In this document: positions 19,616 to 28,559 of the stretch, in pieces | Layout: each line of letters opens with the position of its first letter | Position numbering within the stretch: position 1 is the first letter of the stretch | Assembly: GCA_003327435.1 (NCBI GenBank) | Contig: QOQV01000007.1 | Location: 87,837-151,836 of the forward strand | Length of the DNA stretch: 64,000 bases | Source of the DNA: Ignavibacteriota bacterium | GTDB lineage: Bacteria > Bacteroidota > Ignavibacteria > UBA10030 > BY39 | Direction: 5' to 3' | Translations under genes and position numbers: made by a program | Notes under the pieces: generated by a model | What the model was told of the DNA's origin: nothing | The model's database searches: none | The model's input: the letters and a program-made list of their open reading frames with translations, nothing else

Positions 19616-21406
19616 TTAATTCCAACCTATTTTCTTACCTGAATTTTCTTTCTCCAATAATTTCATCACCGGAGAAAAATATTCCAACATCGCTCTTGAA
19701 TTTACATCCTCCCCCGTAACTTCTCTTATTAACACCCTCCAATCTTTTGTTTTACCTAACTTTAACAGGTTCCATAGAAATTTCCCAACTTCCTTGTTTC
19801 CGTAATAGTTGCAATTGTGCGGATCCTGTTTCAAAATATTTTTTGCAATGTACATATGCAGTTGATATTTGATTATAAATGCCATCGCATAATCGTAATA
19901 CTGGGCGGGATCATCGTTGATATGAGTTTTTGTTGCAGCATCGCAGTATTCTTCACCTCTTGGTTCAGGTGGAACAATTCCCTGAAATTTCTTTACATAC
20001 TCCCACCAGCGTTTGTTAAATTGATCAACAGGTAACGGCTCTTCATAAAAATCTCTTTCCCAGAATGTCATAACACCAGCCGACCAGGGAATAAAAACCA
20101 CATTATCGAGTGCTTCAGCTAAGAGCCATTTTGTTCTATCAACCTGCATATCGGCTGGCATTACGCCAACTTCCTTCAAATATGCTGGCTGGCGAACTGC
20201 GAGTGATATTAATTCACCTATAGCTTCGTGGAATGCGCGATTTGCACCTCCACGCAAAACTACTGGAACATCAGGATTTGAATATGCAAGATAGTAATAA
20301 ATGTGACCAAGTTCGTGATGTGTAGTTTCAAACCAATCATAGTTCGATTTAACACTCATCAGTGAACGCACATCTTGCTCATAATCGATATGCCAGGCAG
20401 AAGCGTGCGTATTTTTCTTTCGAGGCGAATCAGGTGGAAGCTCATACAAATCCGATTTCTCATAAAAAGATTTTGGCAGAGGTGGCATTCCAAGTGAAAT
20501 ATAAAAATTTTCAGCTTGTTGAACTATCCACTCTGGCGATTTACCTTTAAACAAATAATCTAAATCAACGCCCTCTACCAATCCTGGCCAGGACTGTGCC
20601 CAGCGGTTTGAAATCCAGTGAGCAGGAATTAAATCTGGTACTGGTTGCTTATACTTTTCTGCAAGTTTATATTTTGCCCAGGTATGTAATTGCAAATAAA
20701 GTGGATTTAAATCATCTATAAATTGTTGCATCATATCAGTCATTTCCTTTACCGACATTTTATAATCAGCAACCTGTAAATGGAAGAAAGAACTAAATCC
20801 CATTTCCTGAGCAACCTGATTACGAAGTTTCTGTAGTTCTATTAATCCAGGTTTTAGAGCTGGGCCGGTTTGTTTTGATACTTCCCAAATCTTTTTCCGC
20901 TCATTCAGATTTACTGATTTAAGAAGTATTTCATCTATACGATTTGGTGTTGTTTTCTCAATGCATCTGTCACCAATCTTTTTCACACAAAATTCAAATC
21001 CATCAAGTATAGCGCTTTGATTTGCCTCAGCTTTTATTCTTGCACTTACAACCTCAGGTATTGTTCCGGGGGCAGAAGCAGCATTCAAAAGAATTTCTTC
21101 AAGTTGTCGGATATCCAATTCATCTAATAATTCCTTGTGTTTAAGGAAGTTTTTTGTTTTTTCAATTACATATTTGCTGCCCATAAAGGCTGCCAGAGCT
21201 TCGTTTGCTCCAATTCTTTGTCCTGTGTGTTCAGGTTTTACATCTGTACTGGCTTTCCATTCAGCATTTGCAGCAGTTGTGTAAAGTCGCTGCCCAACCT
21301 GATTATACATTTTTAAGAACTCTTTGCACTCATTCTTAATATTGCTTCTTTCGCTTGAACAGGTTAAAAATATAAAACTTAGTACTATTACAAATAATTT
21401 TTTCAT
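19616..21406 (-). CDS. M2 family (ACE-like) zinc dipeptidyl-carboxypeptidase lipoprotein
   Basis: A 596-aa protein when started at the ATG at 21406, which has AAAGGTGAT just upstream; an alternative ATG 15 bp earlier lacks this. The signal peptide ends in a lipobox-like LTC (MKKLFVIVLSFIFLTCSS), so it is probably lipid-anchored. The zinc site is HHELGHIYYY (His364, Glu365, His368) with the third ligand Glu394 in RAFHEAIGE, the M2 arrangement of angiotensin-converting enzyme. It would release dipeptides from peptide C-termini in the periplasm or at the outer membrane. Its ribosome-binding site overlaps the stop codon of the upstream membrane-protein gene, so translation is likely coupled. Length fits bacterial M2 enzymes. 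Confidence 0.93.
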   Translation of the reverse strand: MKKLFVIVLSFIFLTCSSERSNIKNECKEFLKMYNQVGQRLYTTAANAEWKASTDVKPEHTGQRIGANEALAAFMGSKYVIEKTKNFLKHKELLDELDIRQLEEILLNAASAPGTIPEVVSARIKAEANQSAILDGFEFCVKKIGDRCIEKTTPNRIDEILLKSVNLNERKKIWEVSKQTGPALKPGLIELQKLRNQVAQEMGFSSFFHLQVADYKMSVKEMTDMMQQFIDDLNPLYLQLHTWAKYKLAEKYKQPVPDLIPAHWISNRWAQSWPGLVEGVDLDYLFKGKSPEWIVQQAENFYISLGMPPLPKSFYEKSDLYELPPDSPRKKNTHASAWHIDYEQDVRSLMSVKSNYDWFETTHHELGHIYYYLAYSNPDVPVVLRGGANRAFHEAIGELISLAVRQPAYLKEVGVMPADMQVDRTKWLLAEALDNVVFIPWSAGVMTFWERDFYEEPLPVDQFNKRWWEYVKKFQGIVPPEPRGEEYCDAATKTHINDDPAQYYDYAMAFIIKYQLHMYIAKNILKQDPHNCNYYGNKEVGKFLWNLLKLGKTKDWRVLIREVTGEDVNSRAMLEYFSPVMKLLEKENSGKKIGWN

Positions 21407-21410
21407 ACGA

Positions 21411-21980
21411 TCACCTTTCATTTTTTTCTTTAATAAATGCGGCGATTACCATACCGCCGAGTATCCATCCAATTATTAAGTCAGCAGTCATTGCTGTTGT
21501 GTATCTCAGGGGAAAATACATCCAATTCCAGTTTTGAAAGTGAATCGCAAGAGATGCAAAAACAGCTAACACTGCTATGAAGATTACACGCTTCAAATAT
21601 GTTTGAGAAACAGCAGTACTTCTAAGCAATATCCATCCAGCTATTGCGGCTGTTATTATATTAATTATGATACCAACGATTATTTCCCTTATCATAGTTG
21701 GATCTCCGCCTTGGGGTAAAAAGAAAATCAAAGCAATAGGCCCATTTTTGACCCTCTCTACATATTCCTTTACTGCCGATTCTTCATGCGTATCGGGTCT
21801 TGCAGGAATTATGTATGCGGCGTGTTCTTGCAATGAACCAAGCATAAAAATTGCCATTGTTTTATCCTCTGGAACATTTTTAAAAGTATCTTTGTGAAAA
21901 TCGAGCAGCATCCAGGCAATCATTCCCCATAAAGTTACAACGATGCCTGTAAGTATACTACTTATAATTAATCGTTTCAT
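21411..21980 (-). CDS. Small membrane protein of unknown function
   Basis: A 189-aa protein with about four membrane helices: residues ~5-27, ~100-121 (IIVGIIINIITAAIAGWILL), ~130-147 and ~165-184 (LIIGWILGGMVIAAF). A soluble loop of ~70 residues between helices 1 and 2 contains EHAAYIIPARPDTHEESAV and GPIALIFFLPQGGDP. I do not recognise the family. AGGAG precedes the ATG. It lies between a lipoprotein gene (8 bp) and the M2 peptidase gene, whose ribosome-binding site overlaps its stop, which suggests a shared envelope role. Confidence 0.75.
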   Translation of the reverse strand: MKRLIISSILTGIVVTLWGMIAWMLLDFHKDTFKNVPEDKTMAIFMLGSLQEHAAYIIPARPDTHEESAVKEYVERVKNGPIALIFFLPQGGDPTMIREIIVGIIINIITAAIAGWILLRSTAVSQTYLKRVIFIAVLAVFASLAIHFQNWNWMYFPLRYTTAMTADLIIGWILGGMVIAAFIKEKNER

Positions 21981-21988
21981 AAACTCTC

Positions 21989-22630
21989 CTACTTTTTAGT
22001 TTTTGTTTCGGGTATTGTTTTTATTGCCGATTCAACTTCCTCTTTCCATTCTTCCATCTTTTGTGGTGACGATTGAATCTGCCGATTTATATCATCCTTG
22101 CCAGGTTGAGAAAGGAAGTATTGTGTACCTTTAAATTTGTTCGATTCCAACACCGACTTATCCTTTTCTATTATGGTGTTTAATTTTTTTATTGCCGGTA
22201 CTATTAATCTATCCCAGTTATAAGGATCAAACGCCGGAGGGGCAAGAGTATAGTAATTACTTAAATCGGCATTGGTGGTGTTTAAATAAAGTTTTATATT
22301 ATCGCAAGCTGAAATTAATTCAGCTGACAACTTTTTTACAGCTTCATCTGGCATTCTCTCAAAAAATCTAACCTCCTGAATGATTTTATCCAATTCTATT
22401 TTCAACGAATCCAATCCCGCTCGCTTCTGATTATAATAAAATTTCCAGTTTTTGTTGTTTTTGTTTTGAGAATAATAATTCTCAAATTTTTGGATTCCAA
22501 CAACAATTTCAGCAACGCTTGCAGAAAAATTCACAATTTTCTTTTCTGCTTCAGAAAGTCCTTTCTCTTTTTTGCTACATCCTGCAATTAAAATAAACAT
22601 CAACAAAAATATAATCAGATTACTTCTCAT
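21989..22630 (-). CDS. Lipoprotein of unknown function, mostly helical
   Basis: A 213-aa protein whose signal peptide ends in lipobox LIAGC (MRSNLIIFLLMFILIAGCSKK). The mature part is Lys/Glu-rich and reads as long helices with a few aromatic positions. It resembles the general style of helical-bundle lipoproteins, but I cannot name the family. Its ATG overlaps the TGA of the preceding lipoprotein gene (ATGA), a sign of translational coupling. It precedes the membrane protein and M2 peptidase in one operon. Confidence 0.75.
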   Translation of the reverse strand: MRSNLIIFLLMFILIAGCSKKEKGLSEAEKKIVNFSASVAEIVVGIQKFENYYSQNKNNKNWKFYYNQKRAGLDSLKIELDKIIQEVRFFERMPDEAVKKLSAELISACDNIKLYLNTTNADLSNYYTLAPPAFDPYNWDRLIVPAIKKLNTIIEKDKSVLESNKFKGTQYFLSQPGKDDINRQIQSSPQKMEEWKEEVESAIKTIPETKTKK

Positions 22631-23469
22631 AAACTCGAAATATTAGTTAATATTAATTCATCAATTATGTCCATATATCCAATAACGTCCGGATTTGATG
22701 GACCAATTACAGCAACATTTTTAATAAGAAATGTTCTTTTTATAAGTCCTTCGCTGGATAAATATTCTATACAAGTTATATTTGAATCATCTATTAGTTG
22801 TGCATCCTTAAATTTATAACTCCATTTAATTACATGGCTGTTAAATTTTCCTCCTGGTGTACTTACGATTTCTTTCCGGATTATCTCCTTGTCAATCTTC
22901 ATTATTGGATTATTTACAAAATTCCATTGGCTCCCAATTTTTAGTGGATATTTATAAACTAAGCTTGGAGGAGATTCGATATACAATGAGTCCTGGTGTG
23001 ATTCGTGTACTTCAGTAAAGTAATTAATGAGCGAGTATATATTATTGAAATTCAATCCTACAAATTGCAATTTTAAATCTGTATAAGTTTTTGGTGAGGC
23101 AACACCACCACCTGAATAGGCATACCGATAGAGTGCATTTGGTTTTGAGATATAATAAGTACTTCGAATCAAGTTGTAAGAAATTGGATGGTTTTGTTCT
23201 TTTAGCACAAATGTAGTTATTCCGTTTTCAAATGTGTATTTCCCTTCCGATATAACTTCGATTATTTCTGATCGTGAGTTAGTATCAGGTACATAATTAA
23301 TACTATCAATTGGTCTAAAGTTAGTCATAAGAAATGTACGATTATATTTCCAACTAAGCCCTTCCTCCAAAGGATAATTGTAATATCCATCAAAACCAAT
23401 CGGTGCGTCGCTACAACTAAAAAATAGAATCAAAAAAATAGGAGTGAAAAATAATTTAAGTTTTTTCAT
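22627..23469 (-). CDS. Lipoprotein of unknown function, beta-rich
   Basis: A 280-aa protein with a lipoprotein signal peptide (MKKLKLFFTPIFLILFFSCS). The mature N-terminus contains NYPLEEGLSWKY, a YPLxxGxxWxY-like opening common in exported Bacteroidota proteins of unknown function. The rest is beta-rich with no recognisable catalytic motif. It is the first gene of a four-gene operon (two lipoproteins, a membrane protein, the M2 peptidase), with a promoter-like element 30-57 bp upstream. Confidence 0.75.
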   Translation of the reverse strand: MKKLKLFFTPIFLILFFSCSDAPIGFDGYYNYPLEEGLSWKYNRTFLMTNFRPIDSINYVPDTNSRSEIIEVISEGKYTFENGITTFVLKEQNHPISYNLIRSTYYISKPNALYRYAYSGGGVASPKTYTDLKLQFVGLNFNNIYSLINYFTEVHESHQDSLYIESPPSLVYKYPLKIGSQWNFVNNPIMKIDKEIIRKEIVSTPGGKFNSHVIKWSYKFKDAQLIDDSNITCIEYLSSEGLIKRTFLIKNVAVIGPSNPDVIGYMDIIDELILTNISSL

Positions 23470-23498
23470 AGTAAAGATTCTTCATTAGTTACGATAGA

Positions 23499-23526
23499 AA
23501 TATAATTATTTGGGTTCGAAAATCAA
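23499..23526 (-). promoter_or_regulatory. Putative promoter of the lipoprotein/M2 peptidase operon
   Basis: Reading the - strand: TTGATT (23526-23521), 16-nt spacer, TATATT (23504-23499), about 30 bp before the ATG of the first lipoprotein gene. It matches the promoter style seen before other operons in the window. Confidence 0.45.
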
Positions 23527-23619
23527 AAGATGACCTTTAAAAATTTTTATTTGGAAATGCAAAATCTAATTATTAATTTAAAACAAAAGATTTGTGATTA
23601 AATAATAACAGGTAATAAA

Positions 23620-23808
23620 ATGAAATCGTGGTTTTGGACACTATTAGGAATTGGCATTGGTGCTGCTATAACATATATCCTCTTAAAACAAGAAAAAGAA
23701 GAGAAAAACGAAGGTTATCCCTTGTTTATGATGCGTAAGGCGAAGGGTACTATAAATGATCAGGTTTATGCAGGTGTTGAAGTTAATGATGAAGAAGAGT
23801 GGATTTAA
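23620..23808 (+). CDS. Small single-pass membrane protein
   Basis: A 62-aa protein with one N-terminal membrane helix (WFWTLLGIGIGAAITYILLK), then an acidic/basic segment and a C-terminus rich in Glu/Asp. The glycine-rich helix GIGIGAAITY is reminiscent of YtxH-like small membrane proteins, but the similarity is too short to claim. A weak AGGTAA precedes the ATG. It is isolated between divergent and convergent neighbours, so it would be its own transcription unit. Confidence 0.55.
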   Translation: MKSWFWTLLGIGIGAAITYILLKQEKEEKNEGYPLFMMRKAKGTINDQVYAGVEVNDEEEWI

Positions 23809-23857
23809 CTAATAGGATATCTTTTATAAATTATCTTTTCAAAGCTCAAAATAAAAT

Positions 23858-23880
23858 TTATTCCATTTATTATGGAATAA
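23858..23880 (-). terminator. Possible hairpin terminator of a small - strand transcript
   Basis: A perfect 9-bp stem TTATTCCAT / ATGGAATAA with a 5-nt loop. Read on the - strand it is followed by ATTTTATTTT. It lies about 80 bp downstream of a predicted 37-codon ORF and could also serve the + strand gene ending at 23808. The stem is A/T-rich, so it is weak. Confidence 0.35.
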
Positions 23881-23958
23881 TATGGGATTTTTGCTATCCT
23901 TTGAATACCAATTAGAGTTACATGACACCTGATATGATGCAGAAGGATAAATTGTGGT

Positions 23959-24072
23959 CTAAAATTGTGTAGCCAGTGTTCTAATTGTGCTTGAAATCAG
24001 GAAGAAAGATATTGTTAAGGATACAAACCACCAGAACCAAGCATGCGTTCGTGCTTTAAAATTTGGGAACAT
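23959..24072 (-). CDS. Possible 37-aa membrane peptide behind its own promoter
   Basis: ATG at 24072 to TAG at 23959. The peptide begins MFPNFKARTHAWFWWFV and continues through a hydrophobic stretch (SLTISFFLISSTIR) that could span the membrane; it is one basic segment plus one helix. A strong promoter-like element ends only about 17 bp upstream, so the mRNA would be nearly leaderless, and no ribosome-binding site is visible. The unit could instead be a small RNA. There is no family match that I know. It lies in the 327-bp gap between the small + strand gene and the DUF2851 gene. Confidence 0.3.
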   Translation of the reverse strand: MFPNFKARTHAWFWWFVSLTISFFLISSTIRTLATQF

Positions 24073-24088
24073 ATACTTTTTTATTTTT

Positions 24089-24117
24089 AATATAATTAAC
24101 TTTTTTTAGGAAGTCAA
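24089..24117 (-). promoter_or_regulatory. Orphan sigma70-type promoter facing a gene-poor stretch
   Basis: On the - strand TTGACT (24117-24112), 17-nt spacer, TATATT (24094-24089). It is one of the best promoter matches in the window, yet no known gene lies downstream on that strand before 23469; only the 37-codon ORF and a hairpin do. Confidence 0.5.
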
Positions 24118-24135
24118 GTATAAAAACTATTTTTT

Positions 24136-25635
24136 TCAATTTTTATAAATTGCACATTCGTCGCATTTATCCTCCAAACAGTAAAACTTGTATAGCTGAA
24201 TTAAACCCTGATAAAGAATTGCATTATCAATTTTCAACCTTTTTTGAATTAACTCCTCATCCATCTTTTTAATAAGGAAGTTAGATTTGTTTATTTTTAT
24301 TTTCTCGTAAGTGTGTATGACATTTTCTCTCAGCTCTCTTTTTCTGAATATTCTGGCATATAACAGTAAAATTGGGATTACAACATTTATAACAATCTCT
24401 GTTATTTTTTCTTTACCGATCAACACTTTTATTTCCCTGTCGGATTTTTTATCAAACCTGTAATGAGTCCTCCAGTAATGATTTGAATATACTCTGAAGA
24501 TTTTAATAAGTTCTTGAATTTTTTCTGACGAATCAACTGCGTTATCCATAAAAAGTTTTAACAAATTTTTAAAAAGACCTTCGTATAAAATTTTGTATGT
24601 TAAAGTTGCTGCGCCAGATAGGCGCAAAGTAGGAAAATTCTCGGGTCTTAATCTAAAAAATTGCCACTCCACTAATTTAATACCTGGCGATGGAATCGCT
24701 GGATTTGCCAACTCAAAATTTTTATTAATCGACTCTACATAAGTTTGAGTTTCTTTTTCTTTGATTCTACCTGCTTCTGGTACCAATCCTGAATAAACGA
24801 AAAGTACGCTTTCTATCAACGAAATTCTTTCTGACTCTTTTGGTGGAAGTTCCAATTTCCGCAATGTGTTTAGTGTAACAATTCTTGAAAGTTTTAAAAA
24901 TGGTAATTGATTTTTGGTATATCCAAGCGACTCGAAAAGATATTCATAAAAAATTTGTTCCCAATATTTTATATCTGAAAAATCTTTCACATCGTACTCA
25001 ACTTCAAAACTCGGGATATCTTCAATCTTAATTTCATATGTATCACCGTCGTATTTAATTATTGGTTCTTTCAATTTTTCGTAACGAATTAGCTCTTTTA
25101 ACCTTTCGTCCATTCTGCGGATTTTGTACTCAAGTCGTTCAATCGATAGTTTTTTCAACCATTCTTTTAGACTCACATCAGCAATATCTTTATTACGACA
25201 TTTCAGGGAGATAAATTCCGTAACTGGTTCTTTATAAATCTCTTCATATGCCTTTTCAATGATAGATTCGTCCAAAAACGGTTCGAGATATAAAATTGGC
25301 ACATTTCGGTTTGATTTTGTTACAGTTCTATGCTGAGATGATTCTTTGACTGGTGAATATACCACATGCAAAATCACTTTGTCATATTTTGGATCATTGT
25401 TATGTTGATGAAGATTCCAATCAGAAACATTTATATGAATCTCAACATCTCCCACATAAAGTGTGCTCCCGATGTAAATTTTTGCATTTAGAAAATCAGG
25501 ACCGCCATTGGGATTGCTTCTTCCAGCAGAAACGACTCTTATATTTTTTCCATCACTAGTTACAAGAGGTAAATTGACAAATGTTTGCTTCTTCCAGATC
25601 CTCCTCAATATTTTTTCAGAAATTTTTGTCTTCAT
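24136..25635 (-). CDS. DUF2851 family protein
   Basis: A 499-aa protein that I recognise as DUF2851 from the N-terminal block (RIWKKQTFVNLPLVT, then GRSNPNGGPDFLNAKI, VGDVEIHINVSDW and HQHNNDPKYDKVILHVVY). The HxH and Asp/Glu pattern in this block looks like a nuclease-type or metal-binding core, but that is inference. The C-terminus ends with a short cysteine motif (CLEDKCDECAIY). It is cytoplasmic, with no signal peptide. AAGGAGG sits upstream of the ATG. It is the last gene of the long operon headed by the serine-palmitoyltransferase-like gene, 34 bp after pyrF. Confidence 0.85.
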   Translation of the reverse strand: MKTKISEKILRRIWKKQTFVNLPLVTSDGKNIRVVSAGRSNPNGGPDFLNAKIYIGSTLYVGDVEIHINVSDWNLHQHNNDPKYDKVILHVVYSPVKESSQHRTVTKSNRNVPILYLEPFLDESIIEKAYEEIYKEPVTEFISLKCRNKDIADVSLKEWLKKLSIERLEYKIRRMDERLKELIRYEKLKEPIIKYDGDTYEIKIEDIPSFEVEYDVKDFSDIKYWEQIFYEYLFESLGYTKNQLPFLKLSRIVTLNTLRKLELPPKESERISLIESVLFVYSGLVPEAGRIKEKETQTYVESINKNFELANPAIPSPGIKLVEWQFFRLRPENFPTLRLSGAATLTYKILYEGLFKNLLKLFMDNAVDSSEKIQELIKIFRVYSNHYWRTHYRFDKKSDREIKVLIGKEKITEIVINVVIPILLLYARIFRKRELRENVIHTYEKIKINKSNFLIKKMDEELIQKRLKIDNAILYQGLIQLYKFYCLEDKCDECAIYKN

Positions 25636-25669
25636 AATTTTGCCTCCTTATATAAAGACAATTGTTTAG

Positions 25670-26491
25670 CTATGTATAATATTTTTTCCTACAAGAATTA
25701 ATCTCTGATAAATATTTTTCTGCTAATTTCCTTACACTTTCCTGAAAATTGTTTGATGTTGAGGGAAAAATTATTGAGCGCCCAACATTAATTACAGCAT
25801 TATATCCATCGTCTGAGCAACCATATTTAATCGTTTTTTCGAGATCTCCTTTTTGAGCACCAATACCTGGAATAAGAAAAGGCATTTCCATTAATAGCGT
25901 TCTCAACTTTTTTAATTCAGCAATATGAGTAGCTCCAACCACTAAACCAATGTTATCGTGCTGATTCCACTTTTTCGCCTTTAATGCTACATGTTCAAAT
26001 AAGGGTTTACCAGATACACTCAGGTGTTGAAAATCTTTTGAGCCCAAATTAGAAGTAACGCATAATATAAATACACCTTTTTCTGAAAAATTTATAAACG
26101 GTTCAATTGCATCAAATCCCATATAGGGATTCACTGTAGCAGCATCGAAGTTAAAAAGTTTGAAAAGCGTATCAGCTTGTTTTTGTGCTGTGTTGCCGAT
26201 ATCACCACGCTTACCATCTGCAATTTTTATTATACCATCCGGAATTAGTTCCAGAGATTTTTCTAATGCTTGCATTCCTTTAATTCCGGTCTCTTCATAG
26301 AAAGCAAGATTAAATTTATAAGCACATACCAAGTCATGAGTAACCTGGATAATTGAACGATTAAACTCTAACTGTGGGTTTTCTGATTTCTTGAAACTTT
26401 CGGGAATTCGACTGATATCAGAATCAAGTCCAATACATAATAACGAGTTCTTATCCTGTTGGATTTTTAAGAGTTTCTGGTTAAAGTTCAT
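25670..26491 (-). CDS. pyrF: Orotidine 5'-phosphate decarboxylase (long, type 2)
   Basis: A 273-aa cytoplasmic enzyme converting OMP to UMP, the last step of pyrimidine synthesis. The signature IIKIADGKRGDIGNTA (the D-x-K-R-x-D-I catalytic array) and ATVNPYMGFDAIEPF place it in the longer subfamily. C-terminal phosphate-binding segment: FLIPGIGAQKGD and INVGRSIIF. It sits 3 bp after an S9 peptidase gene in a mixed operon; no other pyr gene is nearby. Confidence 0.96.
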   Translation of the reverse strand: MNFNQKLLKIQQDKNSLLCIGLDSDISRIPESFKKSENPQLEFNRSIIQVTHDLVCAYKFNLAFYEETGIKGMQALEKSLELIPDGIIKIADGKRGDIGNTAQKQADTLFKLFNFDAATVNPYMGFDAIEPFINFSEKGVFILCVTSNLGSKDFQHLSVSGKPLFEHVALKAKKWNQHDNIGLVVGATHIAELKKLRTLLMEMPFLIPGIGAQKGDLEKTIKYGCSDDGYNAVINVGRSIIFPSTSNNFQESVRKLAEKYLSEINSCRKKYYT

Positions 26492-26494
26492 AAT

Positions 26495-28540
26495 TTATTT
26501 TTGCCATTCTTTTAACCAATCGAGCATTGTTTGATACCATAACACAATATTTTGTGGTTTCATAATCCAGTGTCCTTCGTCAGCAAACCAGAGGAATTTT
26601 GAAGGAATACCTCTTCGTTGTAATGCAGTAAACAATTCCATCCCCTGCTGGATAGGAACACGGAAATCGAGTTCACCATGAGTTATTAAGGTTGGTGTTT
26701 TAAAGTTTTTAGCAAGATAATTGGGAGACCATTTCAAGTATAATTCGGGATTACTCCAGGGTGTTCCACCCATTTCCCACTCTGGAAACCAAAGTTCTTC
26801 AGTAGTTCCATACATTGCTTCCAAATTATATACACCAGCATGTGTTATTAAAGCAGCAAAGCGATCTGTATTTCCTAAAATCCAATTTACCATATAACCG
26901 CCAAAACTTCCACCGTAAGCATATAAGCGATTTGGATCAATATAACCTGTTGCAAGCATATAATCTACAGCTTTCATTAAGCTGATATAGCATTTACCTC
27001 CCCAATCTTTGCTGATGGCTTCAACAAATTTTTGTCCATAACCCGGGCTACCTTCTGGATTTGTAAACATAACAACATAACCAGCACCGGGAAAAACCTG
27101 CCAGTCGGCTCTAAATGCATTTCCAAACATTTGCTGAGGTCCACCATGAATAATAAGTAGCAATGGATATTTTTTTGAAGGATCAAAATCGGGCGGTTTA
27201 ACAATCCAACCATGTACTTTACCATCAGCACCATCAAACCAGACCTCTTCACCTTTCGCTAATTTTACTTCATCTAAGAATTTTTTGTTGATATTTGTAA
27301 TCTGGTTTAATTTGTTCTGCTTTAAATCAAAGGTAAAAATTTCATTTGGCCTGGATATCTCTCTACGAGTAAATGTCAGAATATTGCCGTCTTTTGCGAT
27401 ACGCAGATTTTCGTGCCAGAAAGGTCCTTCAATAATAGGTTTAACCATACGGTTCAAATCAACAGAGTAAATTGATATGTTACCTTTCACTTCAGCAGAG
27501 AAATAAATTTTTCTTGAATCGCTACTCCATACGAGATCATCGACCCAGTTATCAAAATTGCTTTCATCAGTTAAAATTTTTGTCTCACCTGTTGTTCGAT
27601 TGTATATAAGTACACGCCAAAGATCAGCTTCATATCCATAAGTTTTCTGAGAGCGATATGCAATATATTTTCCATCTGGAGAATAACGGGGCGAAACATC
27701 GGCTCCCTGGCTTACACTAATCTTTCTTGGCTCACCACCTGTTACAGGTATTATGTAAATGTCGTTGTTTGTACTTTCTGCTAACTTTTTGTCCATATTT
27801 GTGCTGAATGCAAGCTCTTTACCATCAGGTGAAATTTGTAAATCCTCAGTACCATTAAGTGCTATAGGTGGAATTGTGAATTTACCATTTGTAAGTTGTT
27901 TTATATTTTTTCCTTCAAGCTCCGTCTGGAAAATATGGTTTCTTGTTTCTTCAATCCATACATTCCAATGTCTATAAAGTAATTCATCGAATATTCTGGC
28001 TTTTACTTTACTTTCGGATTTTTCTTGATCCTTTTTTTCATTACAGGATTTATCCTTTGACCAATCGCCTGTAAAACAATCAGGATAAACATTTGACAGA
28101 AAAAACAGCGATTTTCCATCTGGAGCCCAGATGTGGTTTGAAGTTCCAGAGGGCATTGATGTAATTTTTTTTGCTTCACCCCCCTGAACATTTATTAAAT
28201 AAATTTGCGGTGCCACATCGCGAGTTGATTGAAAGGCGATATATTTTCCATCGGGTGACCACCTTGGTCGTTCATCAGATTTCGGACTATTGGTGAGCTG
28301 GCGCAACTCGCTCCCTGAAGTAGATACAAGCCATATATCACTGTTGCTGCTATTTTTTTCCTTACAAACTACCGTTGCAGTAAAAGCAATCCACTTACCA
28401 TCCGGTGAAATTTGCGGATCAGTAACTCTTGTGAATTTAAATATATCATCAATTCCAAACAATCTTTTTTCTTGAGAATAAATATTTAGAGAGAGTAATA
28501 CTAAAAGTAGGATTAGTTTTATTTGTGTTCTATATTTCAT
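26495..28540 (-). CDS. Exported S9 family acylaminoacyl-peptidase-like enzyme (copy A)
   Basis: A 681-aa protein with signal peptide MKYRTQIKLILLLVLLSLNIYSQ. A WD40-like beta-propeller with ISPDGKWIAF, WSPDGKYIAF and similar repeats (about 25-420) is followed by a catalytic alpha/beta hydrolase domain with HGGP, GGSFGGYM (Ser545), Asp in HGELDFRVP and His in FADEGHWIMKP. The triad is complete. It likely trims N-terminal or internal dipeptides/acyl-peptides in the periplasm. The adjacent gene is a clear paralogue of nearly the same length, so the pair arose by tandem duplication. Only 19 bp separate them. Confidence 0.93.
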   Translation of the reverse strand: MKYRTQIKLILLLVLLSLNIYSQEKRLFGIDDIFKFTRVTDPQISPDGKWIAFTATVVCKEKNSSNSDIWLVSTSGSELRQLTNSPKSDERPRWSPDGKYIAFQSTRDVAPQIYLINVQGGEAKKITSMPSGTSNHIWAPDGKSLFFLSNVYPDCFTGDWSKDKSCNEKKDQEKSESKVKARIFDELLYRHWNVWIEETRNHIFQTELEGKNIKQLTNGKFTIPPIALNGTEDLQISPDGKELAFSTNMDKKLAESTNNDIYIIPVTGGEPRKISVSQGADVSPRYSPDGKYIAYRSQKTYGYEADLWRVLIYNRTTGETKILTDESNFDNWVDDLVWSSDSRKIYFSAEVKGNISIYSVDLNRMVKPIIEGPFWHENLRIAKDGNILTFTRREISRPNEIFTFDLKQNKLNQITNINKKFLDEVKLAKGEEVWFDGADGKVHGWIVKPPDFDPSKKYPLLLIIHGGPQQMFGNAFRADWQVFPGAGYVVMFTNPEGSPGYGQKFVEAISKDWGGKCYISLMKAVDYMLATGYIDPNRLYAYGGSFGGYMVNWILGNTDRFAALITHAGVYNLEAMYGTTEELWFPEWEMGGTPWSNPELYLKWSPNYLAKNFKTPTLITHGELDFRVPIQQGMELFTALQRRGIPSKFLWFADEGHWIMKPQNIVLWYQTMLDWLKEWQK

Positions 28541-28559
28541 TTTAAAAACTCCTGATTAT

